40,654 bases of DNA, from positions 5,006,443 to 5,047,096 of the forward strand of contig NZ_GG770539.1 in the NCBI RefSeq assembly GCF_000154905.1, written 5' to 3'. Numbering within the stretch: the first letter of the stretch is position 1; each line of letters opens with the position of its first letter. The DNA is from Streptomyces sp. SPB074 (GTDB taxonomy: Bacteria > Actinomycetota > Actinomycetes > Streptomycetales > Streptomycetaceae). Of the stretch, positions 1 to 6,807 are shown in pieces. The notes beneath the pieces are model-generated. The model did no database searches. It saw nothing but the letters and a program-made list of their open reading frames with translations, and was not told the origin of the DNA. The position numbers and the translations under genes were made by a program.

Positions 1-430
1 GGAGCCGGCCGTGGTGGGGGCCGGACCGGGCGTACGCGCCCGTTCCAGGCTCCGCGCACCCGCCGCGAACCGCCACTCGGCCCGTCGGACCCGCCCGGGT
101 ACCCGCTCGCCCGGCCCGACGTATCCCGGCCACGCCCCGCCCCCGCCTACGCCCCGCCTCCGCCTACGCTCCGTGATCACCCTCGCCTGGCTCACATCAC
201 TAGGCCCCCGCCACCACCCATCACCCCCGCTCCGTGGCACCGCATGTCCTCCCCGGTGTCCGGCGCCCCCCGTCCCCGGCTCGTCCTCGCCCGCGCGTCC
301 GCATCGTGGTCCTTCCGGGGCTGATTTCCGCGTGATTCGCGCCACGTATGAGAGTGGTTTAACTCAGATGAGCGAACGGAAGGGGTTTTCGGCTCCCGAA
401 GAGTGGCACCCCGTGCCACCCGGTCCCGTT
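1..430. other. Non-coding region upstream of ppdK leader
   Basis: I see no convincing gene here. Open frames exist on both strands, but they have no family resemblance, no good ribosome binding site and a composition typical of GC-rich chance frames. The stretch contains short C-rich repeats (CGCCTACGC occurs twice near 146-175) and a more AT-rich patch near 335-370 that could contain the ppdK promoter. No -35/-10 pair is clear enough to call. Confidence 0.4.
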
Positions 431-472
431 TCAGGAGGTGAATACATGTGGCGATAACCCCTGCTCACCTGA
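431..472 (+). promoter_or_regulatory. Leader with perfect SD, three-codon ORF and SD-pairing sequence
   Basis: AGGAGGTGA at 433-441 matches the anti-Shine-Dalgarno end of 16S rRNA over nine bases. It sits at good spacing before ATG 446, which opens only Met-Trp-Arg-stop (446-457). Downstream, TCACCTGA at 465-472 can pair with the AGGTGA of the Shine-Dalgarno, so the site could be hidden in a hairpin. It lies about 210 bp upstream of the ppdK start. A translated mini-ORF or ribosome standby/attenuation device is possible, but function is inference and chance is not excluded. Confidence 0.35.
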
Positions 473-669
473 GCGGAATATAGCGGAGTCTTGCCATCCG
501 TTTTCAGGGCTTGAAGCGCCGGCCCTTCTGCGGCCCGCCCCGGCGCCACTTTCGATCTCCTGGGCGGCGGCGCGTTGTGCCCGTATGACCCGCAGGTCCA
601 GGTGCCGGACCGCCTTGGATCTGGGTATGTTCCTCGCCGTCAGGGCAGTCAGTCGCGAGGAGTCATCCC

Positions 670-3465
670 GTGTCGTCAGCAAAGCAGCAGCACCCCGAGG
701 CCGCAGGCCGTGCCGGTGCGGGCACGTCCGTCGCGACCGTCCCCGAGTCGCCGCGCGAGCCGGGCGGGGCCCCGAAGTTCGTCTACGACTTCACGGAGGG
801 CAACCGCCACCTCAAGGATCTCCTCGGCGGGAAGGGCGCCAACCTCGCCGAGATGACGAACCTGGGCCTGCCGGTCCCGCCCGGGTTCACCATCACCACC
901 GAGGCGTGCAAGACGTACCTGGAGAGCGGCAAGGAGCCCGCGGCCCTGCGCGACGAGGTGAGTGCGCACCTCGACGCGCTGGAGGCCGCGATGGGCAAGC
1001 GGCTCGGCCAGGCCGAGGACCCGCTGCTCGTCTCCGTCCGCTCCGGCGCCAAGTTCTCGATGCCCGGGATGATGGACACCGTCCTCAACATCGGCCTCTC
1101 GGACGCCTCCGTCGCGGGGCTCGCGGCGCAGGCCGGGGACGAGCGCTTCGCCTGGGACTCCTACCGCCGCCTGATCCAGATGTTCGGCAAGACCGTCCTC
1201 GGTGTGGACGGCGAACTCTTCGAAGAGGCGCTGGAGTCGGCGAAGAAGGAGAAGAAGGCCGCGACGGACGTCGATCTCGGCGCCGCCGACCTCAAGAAGC
1301 TCGTCAAGAGCTACAAGAAGCTCGTCGAGCGCGAGGCGGGCCGCCCCTTCCCGCAGGACCCGCGCGAGCAGATGGACCTCGCGATCCACGCCGTCTTCGA
1401 CTCGTGGAACACCGACCGCGCCAAGCTCTACCGCCGCCAGGAACGCATCCCGCACGACCTCGGCACCGCCGTCAACGTCTGCTCGATGGTCTTCGGCAAC
1501 CTCGGCCCCGACTCCGGCACCGGCGTCGCCTTCACGCGCGACCCCGCCAGCGGCCACCAGGGCGTCTACGGCGACTACTTGCAGAACGCGCAGGGCGAGG
1601 ACGTCGTCGCCGGCATCCGCAACACCGTGCCGCTCGCCGACCTGGAAGGCATCGACAAGCCCTCCTACGACGCGCTCATGCGCATCATGGAGACCCTGGA
1701 GAACCACTACAGGGACCTGTGCGACATCGAGTTCACGATCGAGCGCGGCAAGCTGTGGATGCTCCAGACCCGGGTCGGCAAGCGCACGGCCGCCGCCGCC
1801 TTCCGCATCGCGACCCAGCTCGTGGACCAGGGGCTCATCAGCGAGGCCGAGGCCCTCCAGCGCGTCAACGGCGGCCAGCTCGCGCAGCTCATGTTCCCGC
1901 GCTTCGACGAGAAGGCCACCGCCGAACGCGTCGCGCGCGGCATCGCCGCCTCGCCCGGCGCCGCCGTCGGCAAGGCCGTCTTCGACTCGTACACCGCCGT
2001 CAAGTGGTCGCGCTCCGGCGAGAAGGTCATCCTCATCCGCCGCGAGACCAACCCGGACGACCTCGACGGGATGATCGCCGCCGAGGGCATCCTCACCTCG
2101 CGCGGCGGCAAGACCTCGCACGCCGCCGTCGTCGCGCGCGGCATGGGCAAGACCTGCGTCTGCGGTGCCGAGGACCTGGAGGTGGACACCAAGCGGCGCC
2201 GCCTCACCACGAGCGGCGGCACCGTGGTCGAGGAGGGCGACCTCGTCTCGATCGACGGCTCCACGGGCCGCGTCTATCTCGGCGAGGTACCCGTCGTGCC
2301 CTCCCCGGTCGTCGAGTACTTCGAGGGCCGGATGCACGCGGGCGCCGACGAGGCGGACGAACTCGTCGCCGCCGTCCACCGGATCATGGCCTACGCGGAC
2401 CGCACCCGCCGCCTGCGCGTGCGTGCCAACGCCGACAATGCCGCCGACGCGCTGCGCGCCCGCCGCTTCGGCGCCCAGGGCATCGGCCTGTGCCGTACCG
2501 AGCACATGTTCCTCGGTGAACGCCGCACGCTGGTCGAGTCGTTGATCCTCGCGGACACCGACAAGGAGCGCGAGGAAGCGCTCGCGGAACTCCTCCCGCT
2601 CCAGAAGCAGGACTTCATCGAGCTGTTCGAGGCGATGGACGGACTCCCCGTCACCGTCCGCCTCCTGGACCCGCCGCTGCACGAATTCCTGCCGGACATC
2701 ACCGAGTTGTCGGTACGGGTCGCCCTCGCCGAATCGCGCAGGGACGCCAACGAGAACGACCTGCGCCTGCTCCAGGCCGTCCACCGCCTCCACGAGCAGA
2801 ACCCGATGCTCGGCCTGCGCGGCGTGCGCCTGGGCCTCGTCATCCCGGGCCTGTTCACGATGCAGGTACGGGCCATCGCGGAGGCCGCCGCGCACCGCCG
2901 CGAGAACAGCGGCGACCCGCGCGCCGAGATCATGATCCCGCTCGTCGGCACCGTCCAGGAACTCGAACTCGTCCGCGAGGAGGCCGAAGAGGTCATCGCC
3001 GCGATCGAGTCGGAACTGGGCACCGACCTCGGCATCTCGCTCGGCACGATGATCGAGCTGCCGCGCGCCGCGCTCACCGCGGGGCAGATCGCCGAGGCCG
3101 CGCAGTTCTTCTCCTTCGGCACCAACGACCTCACGCAGACGGTCTGGGGCTTCTCGCGCGACGACGTCGAGGCGAGCTTCTTCACCGCGTACCTGGAGAA
3201 GGGCATCTTCGGCGTCTCGCCCTTCGAGACCATCGACCGCGACGGCGTCGGCAGGCTCGTCGCCGACGCCGCCCGCGCGGGCCGCGCGACCCGCCCCGAC
3301 CTCAAGCTCGGCGTCTGCGGCGAGCACGGCGGCGACCCGGAGTCGGTCCACTTCTTCCACGAGGTCGGCCTTGACTACGTGTCCTGCTCGCCCTTCCGCA
3401 TCCCGGTCGCCCGCCTGGAGGCCGCCCGCGCCGCCGCGAAACCGGAGACGGACACGACGGCCTGA
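670..3465 (+). CDS. ppdK: Pyruvate, phosphate dikinase
   Basis: Cytosolic enzyme interconverting pyruvate + ATP + Pi with PEP + AMP + PPi, linking glycolysis and gluconeogenesis. The 931-residue length fits the family (about 870-900) plus a short N-terminal tail. The N-terminal ATP-grasp part opens with GGKGANLAEM and includes SVRSGAKFSMPGMMDTVLN. The central swivelling phosphohistidine domain has GGKTSHAAVVARGMGK, with catalytic His at residue 484. The C-terminal PEP/pyruvate TIM barrel has GIGLCRTEHMF, SFGTNDLTQ and the catalytic Cys of GVCGEHGGDP. GTG 670 is preceded by GAGGAG at about 655-660. It is followed by the terminator that serves as integration site for the 16-kb element. No neighbouring chromosomal gene is co-transcribed. 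Confidence 0.97.
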   Translation: MSSAKQQHPEAAGRAGAGTSVATVPESPREPGGAPKFVYDFTEGNRHLKDLLGGKGANLAEMTNLGLPVPPGFTITTEACKTYLESGKEPAALRDEVSAHLDALEAAMGKRLGQAEDPLLVSVRSGAKFSMPGMMDTVLNIGLSDASVAGLAAQAGDERFAWDSYRRLIQMFGKTVLGVDGELFEEALESAKKEKKAATDVDLGAADLKKLVKSYKKLVEREAGRPFPQDPREQMDLAIHAVFDSWNTDRAKLYRRQERIPHDLGTAVNVCSMVFGNLGPDSGTGVAFTRDPASGHQGVYGDYLQNAQGEDVVAGIRNTVPLADLEGIDKPSYDALMRIMETLENHYRDLCDIEFTIERGKLWMLQTRVGKRTAAAAFRIATQLVDQGLISEAEALQRVNGGQLAQLMFPRFDEKATAERVARGIAASPGAAVGKAVFDSYTAVKWSRSGEKVILIRRETNPDDLDGMIAAEGILTSRGGKTSHAAVVARGMGKTCVCGAEDLEVDTKRRRLTTSGGTVVEEGDLVSIDGSTGRVYLGEVPVVPSPVVEYFEGRMHAGADEADELVAAVHRIMAYADRTRRLRVRANADNAADALRARRFGAQGIGLCRTEHMFLGERRTLVESLILADTDKEREEALAELLPLQKQDFIELFEAMDGLPVTVRLLDPPLHEFLPDITELSVRVALAESRRDANENDLRLLQAVHRLHEQNPMLGLRGVRLGLVIPGLFTMQVRAIAEAAAHRRENSGDPRAEIMIPLVGTVQELELVREEAEEVIAAIESELGTDLGISLGTMIELPRAALTAGQIAEAAQFFSFGTNDLTQTVWGFSRDDVEASFFTAYLEKGIFGVSPFETIDRDGVGRLVADAARAGRATRPDLKLGVCGEHGGDPESVHFFHEVGLDYVSCSPFRIPVARLEAARAAAKPETDTTA

Positions 3466-3573
3466 CCCACCGGCCCGCCACAGGCCACCCCCTCGGGGTC
3501 CCCGCCCCGGGTCCCCGCCCCCGCCCGTCCCACCCTCACCGGGGCGGGGCGCGGGAAGCGCCCGGAGCACGAA

Positions 3574-3610
3574 GAAGGAGCGGCACCCTGTGCGGGGGTG
3601 CCGCTCCTTC
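3574..3610 (+). terminator. ppdK terminator, also the integration target
   Basis: Perfect 15-bp stem: arms 3574-3588 and 3596-3610, loop TGTGCGG. The 3' arm, loop and eight bases of the 5' arm are inside the 29-bp att core. After integration the left junction therefore keeps the whole hairpin, while the right junction keeps only the core. Streptomyces terminators often lack a long U-tract, as here. Confidence 0.85.
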
Positions 3611-3611
3611 G
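3583..3611 (+). repeat. attL core, left copy of 29-bp direct repeat
   Basis: Begins GCACCCTGTGCGGG and ends CCGCTCCTTCG, identical to 19787-19815. Bases on either side differ between the copies (G/T before, T/C after), which fixes the length at 29. It covers the loop and 3' arm of the ppdK terminator. Confidence 0.92.
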
Positions 3612-3614
3612 TGC

Positions 3615-3653
3615 ATGACCTGCATCGTTGTGTCAATTCCCGCTCTGACCTGC
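3615..3653 (+). promoter_or_regulatory. Candidate integrase arm-type sites at left end
   Basis: TGACCTGC occurs at 3615-3622 and again at 3646-3653, 31 bp apart, just inside the left att core. A related inverted GCAGGTC lies at 19766-19772, just inside the right core. Tyrosine integrases commonly bind short repeated arm sites next to the core; assigning these as such is inference. Confidence 0.35.
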
Positions 3654-3661
3654 GGTTTTAT
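3643..3661 (+). repeat. 19-bp dispersed inverted repeat, left copy
   Basis: CTCTGACCTGCGGTTTTAT, whose exact reverse complement is at 12905-12923 upstream of the small terminase gene. The left copy overlaps the stop codon of the ribbon-helix-helix-like gene. An 11-bp portion (CTGACCTGCGG) also occurs at 12832-12842. Confidence 0.85.
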
Positions 3662-3918
3662 AGCTGGTTAGGACTGGTTGTATCCGGTTGTGTCCGGTCG
3701 TGCTGTGCCCTGGATGTGCCCTCGCCTGAGCGCGGGGGCACATCGCTGTCTGTGAGGGGTGGTCGCGCGGGTAGCTCGTCGGTCTCGTGGGTGAGCCAGC
3801 GCAGGAAGTCGCGGACGTGCTGGCCCCTGTTCCGCGGGCCGACCGCGCGGCCCGCCTTCTCCCACAGCTCGCGCTCGACCCTGATCGTCTGGCGTGGCGT
3901 CTTCTCTACGTTCGGCAT
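3658..3918 (-). CDS. Small ribbon-helix-helix-like DNA-binding protein, putative repressor
   Basis: 86 residues. The segment TPRQTIRVERELWEKAGRAV (residues 7-26) looks like the beta strand plus first helix of Arc/CopG-type proteins. It is followed by RGQHVRDFLRWLTHE, consistent with the second helix, then a hydrophilic tail. ATG 3918 is chosen because GGAGAGC stands immediately upstream at suitable spacing. The frame stays open further upstream, but that part would run through the palindromic operators and is unlikely to be coding. The gene diverges from the 4093-7649 operon with three TGTCATGACA-type sites between them, so an autoregulating repressor is the natural reading. The family call rests on pattern only. 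Confidence 0.65.
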   Translation of the reverse strand: MPNVEKTPRQTIRVERELWEKAGRAVGPRNRGQHVRDFLRWLTHETDELPARPPLTDSDVPPRSGEGTSRAQHDRTQPDTTSPNQL

Positions 3919-3930
3919 CGGCTCTCCAGG

Positions 3931-4002
3931 TTCGTCATGACACCCGACCCTAGCCCCTTGCGGTGTCATGACACCAGGGCCTACGGTGGGTGTCATGACA
4001 CC
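3931..4002. promoter_or_regulatory. Divergent promoter region with three TGTCATGACA operators
   Basis: Perfect 14-bp palindromes GGTGTCATGACACC lie at 3962-3975 and 3989-4002. A third site at 3931-3944 matches 11 of 14. Rightward promoter candidate: TTGCGG 3958-3963 and TACGGT 3982-3987, with one operator in the spacer and one at the expected start point. Leftward -10 candidate: TAGGGT (complement of 3947-3952), with the third operator at its expected start point. The layout is what a repressor of both divergent transcripts would need. The binding protein is presumably the product of 3658-3918 (inference). Confidence 0.65.
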
Positions 4003-4023
4003 GGGCGTCGCCCGGACGTCAAC

Positions 4024-4059
4024 GGCCCGGGTGCGGTCTCTGACCTCCGCACCCGGGCC
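4024..4059 (+). promoter_or_regulatory. Leader hairpin before the left operon
   Basis: Perfect 13-bp GC-rich stem (arms 4024-4036 and 4047-4059, loop TCTCTGACCT). It lies between the predicted transcription start near 3994 and the ribosome binding site AGGAG before ATG 4093. It could act as an attenuator, a partial terminator or an mRNA 5' stabilizer. There is no following T-tract. Confidence 0.5.
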
Positions 4060-4092
4060 TGACGGAACCCCTGCTCACACAGGAGACCCGCT

Positions 4093-4842
4093 ATGAAGAA
4101 TCTTCCCACCATCACGCCCGCTGCCGTCGAGCAGCCCGAGGCGGCGCCGGCCGAAGCCGCGGCGCGCACCATCACGTACCCCCTCGTCGGCGGGGGCTTC
4201 CTCTCCGTCGCCTGCCCGGCGTGGTGCACCGAGACCCACGAGCACGACCTGCTGCAAGGCGTTGACCCGGCCGACGTCGTGCACGAGGGCGACGACGTGT
4301 CGACGTCCTTCGAGCTGGCGTGCAACAACGGCACGCAGACGCTCCTCCAGGCGCGCATCGTCCAGGCCCCGTACAGCGAGACGCTGGAGGAGCGCCGCCC
4401 GCACGTCGTCTTCCGCCCCGAGCCCGACAACGAGACGGTCGCCGACCAGTACATGACCGCCGCCGGTCTCAACCGGGTGATCAAGCAGCTCCAGACGTAC
4501 ACGATCGAGCTGATGAAGCTGAGCAAGCAGCTCGGCGAGGCGCGCGCCGAGGAGCACGCGGGGCGGCGGGCGTGGCTCGACGCACAGGACAGGCCGGTAC
4601 CGCCGAGCCCGCTGTCGCTGAACGTTGCGGACGCGCAGTCCATGCCGCTCGCCTACCTCATGAAGCAGTTCAACGCCCGCGTCATCGAGGAGAACGTCGG
4701 CGAGGGCGAGGGGCTGGCCGAGACGCGCATGGTGCGCGTCGGTGACGAGTTCCAGGTGCGCCTGGACTACCGGCTCACGCAGATCATGCGCGAGGACGCG
4801 ATCCGCCGCCTGTTCGTGCAGTACCTCGGCGGTGCCCGATGA
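4093..4842 (+). CDS. DUF6907-type protein
   Basis: 249 residues. The segment with CPAWCTETHEHD (Cys41, Cys45, His49) is the hallmark of the DUF6907 family, found in Streptomyces integrated elements and of unknown function. The pattern suggests a metal or structural site. The N-terminal 25 residues are Ala/Pro/Glu-rich. Residues about 130-160 form a Lys/Glu-rich helix, and the C-terminal third ends VRLDYRLTQIMREDAIRRLFVQYL. ATG has AGGAG eight bases upstream. It is the first gene of a nine-gene operon and overlaps the next by 4 bp. Membership in the family is by motif; no biochemical role is claimed. Confidence 0.7.
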   Translation: MKNLPTITPAAVEQPEAAPAEAAARTITYPLVGGGFLSVACPAWCTETHEHDLLQGVDPADVVHEGDDVSTSFELACNNGTQTLLQARIVQAPYSETLEERRPHVVFRPEPDNETVADQYMTAAGLNRVIKQLQTYTIELMKLSKQLGEARAEEHAGRRAWLDAQDRPVPPSPLSLNVADAQSMPLAYLMKQFNARVIEENVGEGEGLAETRMVRVGDEFQVRLDYRLTQIMREDAIRRLFVQYLGGAR

Positions 4843-5234
4843 GCGCCCCGCGCACCGTGACGGTGGGGATCCTCGTGCGCAGCCTGCGACGCCTGACCGT
4901 GCCCGAGCCGTCGTGGTGCCTGGGGCACCCGGAGGCGCGGCACCCCGAGGCGCAGGTCGACCTGACGCACGAGGGTTCCCCGGTCTCGCTCGACCTGCGG
5001 GTCGGCGACGAGGAGCCGCAGCCGTTCCTCACCCTCACCCCCCTGTCGCACCCGTACTCGTCGGCCGAGGACCGGCGCGAGCCCTTCGTGCTCGTGTCCG
5101 TCGAGCTGGACGACTCGGCGTGCTCCCCGGCCGAACTCCTCGACCTCGCGGACCAGTTCGCCGAGCACGCGGCGGCGCTGCGGGCGTGGTCCCGCTACTT
5201 CTCCACCCTCCTCGCGGACGGGGGCAGCCGATGA
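4839..5234 (+). CDS. Second, shorter DUF6907-like protein
   Basis: 131 residues. EPSWCLGHPEARHPEAQVDLTHEG (Cys27, His30) resembles the WC...H segment of the preceding gene, followed by beta-rich sequence. The C-terminal half ends in a helix (PAELLDLADQFAEHAAALRAW). ATG 4839 lies in an ATGA overlap with the upstream stop, so translation is probably coupled. Tandem DUF6907-type genes suggest duplication and divergence. Function unknown. Confidence 0.6.
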   Translation: MSAPRTVTVGILVRSLRRLTVPEPSWCLGHPEARHPEAQVDLTHEGSPVSLDLRVGDEEPQPFLTLTPLSHPYSSAEDRREPFVLVSVELDDSACSPAELLDLADQFAEHAAALRAWSRYFSTLLADGGSR

Positions 5235-5416
5235 GCCTCACGCCCTACGACGAGATCAGCATCCGCCACGCCCGCGAGATCCTGGGCCGCGCCGACCTCG
5301 TCGACCTCACCGACCCGATGGCCGCCGCCAGAGCGATCGGCGAACTGAAGGTCGCCGTCCGCTCCCTCCTCGCGATCCTCACCCCGCAGCACAGCGACGA
5401 GGAGGCCACCCGATGA
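5231..5416 (+). CDS. Small helical hypothetical protein
   Basis: 61 residues. The gene starts four bases before the end of the preceding one and ends in an ATGA overlap with the next. The sequence is acidic and predicted mostly helical (AREILGRADLVDLTDPMAAARAIGELKVAV), with no cysteines or membrane segment. I do not recognise a family. Tight coupling on both sides supports it as a real gene. Confidence 0.6.
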   Translation: MSLTPYDEISIRHAREILGRADLVDLTDPMAAARAIGELKVAVRSLLAILTPQHSDEEATR

Positions 5417-5613
5417 GCTTCCTGTCATGGCTCGGCGGCGGCAACGATCGCCAGCTCGCCGAGGAGCAGTACGCGGGCCGCGAGTCCGCGTCGGACCGGG
5501 CGTCCCGCAAGCGCCGCGAGCGCTACCACGCGGGGGGCGCCACGCGCGCGGCCCGCAAGGGGCAGTCGTGGGACGACGAGCGTTGGCGCGAGCGGCAGGG
5601 GGGTTCCCGGTGA
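5413..5613 (+). CDS. Small basic hydrophilic protein
   Basis: 66 residues beginning MSFLSWLGGG, followed by a strongly charged stretch (RESASDRASRKRRERYHAGG) and an Arg/Gln-rich end. The short hydrophobic start may be an amphipathic membrane-peripheral helix. It is linked by 4-bp overlaps to its neighbours. Small proteins of this kind occur next to spd genes of Streptomyces elements; no function is known to me. Confidence 0.6.
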   Translation: MSFLSWLGGGNDRQLAEEQYAGRESASDRASRKRRERYHAGGATRAARKGQSWDDERWRERQGGSR

Positions 5614-5804
5614 GCGGGAGTATCCCGCGCCGGCCGACCGAGGTCGCCGCCATCGCGGCGGCGGCCCGGTCCGTCCGGCCTCTTCCCCCCGTCGAGCTGC
5701 TGCTCGCCGCCGTGCGTCTGTGCCAGGTGCGCGGGGACCGCGCGGGCGTTCGCCTCGCGGCGGCCCGGTCCGCGCGGGCCCTTGGCCTGGAGGTGGCCGA
5801 GTGA
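5610..5804 (+). CDS. Small Ala/Arg-rich hypothetical protein
   Basis: 64 residues from GTG 5610, which overlaps the preceding stop as GTGA; the end overlaps the next start as GTGA. It is a two-helix-like Ala/Arg sequence (PPVELLLAAVRLCQVRGDRA) with one cysteine. No family recognised. Existence is supported by the unbroken chain of 4-bp overlaps. Confidence 0.55.
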   Translation: MSGSIPRRPTEVAAIAAAARSVRPLPPVELLLAAVRLCQVRGDRAGVRLAAARSARALGLEVAE

Positions 5805-6643
5805 GCGCGCGTAACGGAATCCGTAACGAAAGTCGGGACGTCCTCGGCTGGCTGGCCATGCTCGCCTGCGTGGTGATCGCCGCGCACGGCGAGTGGTCCC
5901 TCGCGGTCCAGGCGGGCTACCAGCCCTACGTCGCCGCGGCGCTGCCTGTCGCGGTGGACGCCTACGCGATCCGCTCGATGCAGGCCGGCCGCGAGGTGCT
6001 GGCCCCGGTCCTCCTGATGGTGGCGACGAACGCGGCGACGCACCTCGTTCACGCCGAGCTGCTGCATGTCGGGCCGTGGCTCGTCGTCGCCGTCTCCGCG
6101 ATCGCCCCCGTGGTCCTGTGGCGGGTGCACGCGCTACGGCGTGCCGCCGCGGAGAAGGTCCCAGCGGTCGAGGGCGATCACTTTACGGGCGCCCATAAAG
6201 TGATCAGCGCCCCGGGCGCGGCCCCGGCGGTCACGTTGGAGCGGGAGCCGGAACCGGCGGAACCGGCACCGGAACCTGAGCAGGTTCCGCCCGCCGTCGA
6301 GGCACCCCGTACACCGGTCCTCGGCCCACTGCTTCCCCTCGCCCAGCTCCTCGCCGCACCCGCCCCGGAACCGGCCGGAACCACGGGCGGAACCGAGCCT
6401 GAGCAGCACGAACGCGCGGCGGACGAGCGTCCGGAACCCGGGCCGGAACCGGCGGAACCGGCACCGGAACCACGGGCGGAACCGGAGTTGCCGGGCGGCC
6501 AGTTCGGCGAGGACATCGTGACCGTCCGGACGTGGCTCGCCGTCGAGCCGGGCCTGAGCGGAACCGAGATCGGAACCCGCCTCGGCAAGTCCGACAGCTA
6601 CGGCCGCCGTGTGCGCCGCGCAGCCGAGGCGGTGGCCGCGTGA
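5801..6643 (+). CDS. SpdA-like membrane protein with C-terminal helix-turn-helix
   Basis: 280 residues from GTG 5801. Residues 16-125 hold about four hydrophobic helices, including GWLAMLACVVIAAHGEWSLAV and YVAAALPVAVDAYAIRSM, as in SpdA/DUF2637-type proteins of Streptomyces plasmids and AICEs. Residues about 140-232 are a Pro/Glu/Ala-rich linker built on EPAEPAPEPE repeats. Residues 240-275 (GLSGTEIGTRLGKSDSYGRRVRRA) look like a winged-helix DNA-binding end. Spd proteins help spread plasmid DNA through mycelium after transfer, yet no TraB is present in this element. The linker DNA carries the GGAACC array, and a 30-bp near-palindrome lies at 6176-6205. Both probably act at DNA level. Confidence 0.65.
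   Translation: MSARNGIRNESRDVLGWLAMLACVVIAAHGEWSLAVQAGYQPYVAAALPVAVDAYAIRSMQAGREVLAPVLLMVATNAATHLVHAELLHVGPWLVVAVSAIAPVVLWRVHALRRAAAEKVPAVEGDHFTGAHKVISAPGAAPAVTLEREPEPAEPAPEPEQVPPAVEAPRTPVLGPLLPLAQLLAAPAPEPAGTTGGTEPEQHERAADERPEPGPEPAEPAPEPRAEPELPGGQFGEDIVTVRTWLAVEPGLSGTEIGTRLGKSDSYGRRVRRAAEAVAA
6176..6205. repeat. 30-bp near-perfect palindrome inside the SpdA-like gene
   Basis: Arms GATCACTTTA (6176-6185) and TAAAGTGATC (6196-6205) are exact complements. The centre contains GGGCGCCC, itself palindromic, leaving a single C/A mismatch pair. It is unusually AT-rich for this gene and lies 45 bp upstream of the GGAACC cluster. Confidence 0.8.
6250..6577 (+). repeat. Array of 13 GGAACC hexamers in coding DNA
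   Basis: GGAACC starts at 6250, 6259, 6271, 6367, 6377, 6389, 6433, 6445, 6454, 6466, 6478, 6560 and 6572, with one inverted copy at 6283. Nine copies read xxG-GAA-CCx and four read GGA-ACC, so the repetition is not a by-product of one repeated dipeptide. Glu is written GAA at these places and GAG next to them. A 30-bp segment is repeated exactly (6247-6276, 6442-6471). It resembles a recognition-site cluster such as clt or iterons. Confidence 0.8.
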
Positions 6644-6795
6644 TCGTCGTCGGCCTCCTCCTCGCCTTCGTCGCCTGCTCGATCGGCGCCCTGTTCCTCC
6701 TCTTCCTCGTGGACCCGCGCGCCGTGCCCCCGCTCACCGGCACCGCGGTTCTCGTCCTCACCATCGCGGCGCTCGGCGTCGCCATGTTCCGCTGA
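6640..6795 (+). CDS. Small two-helix membrane protein
   Basis: 51 residues from GTG 6640 (GTGA overlap with the SpdA-like gene). Two hydrophobic segments, VIVVGLLLAFVACSIGALFLLFLV and LTGTAVLVLTIAALGVAMF, are separated by a short DPRAVPP turn. Small membrane proteins of this sort are common in spd clusters. No specific family is assigned. Confidence 0.6.
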   Translation: MIVVGLLLAFVACSIGALFLLFLVDPRAVPPLTGTAVLVLTIAALGVAMFR

Positions 6796-6807
6796 AAGGC
6801 GCCCCTC

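Noticed and set aside
438..2519. Plus-strand frame starting at GTG 438 and running into ppdK in another phase
   Set aside because: Arg/Pro-rich out-of-frame translation of ppdK; the Shine-Dalgarno is directly against this GTG and fits ATG 446 instead.
676..3636. Very long open frame on the minus strand opposite ppdK
   Set aside because: Mirror of a GC-rich gene; its composition is Asp/Val/Arg/Glu-biased as expected for the complement of codons with G/C in third position, and ppdK itself is unmistakable.
3919..3996. N-terminal extension of the RHH-like protein through the palindromes
   Set aside because: The extension would encode the operators, has no ribosome site, and the ATG at 3918 has GGAGAGC in front.
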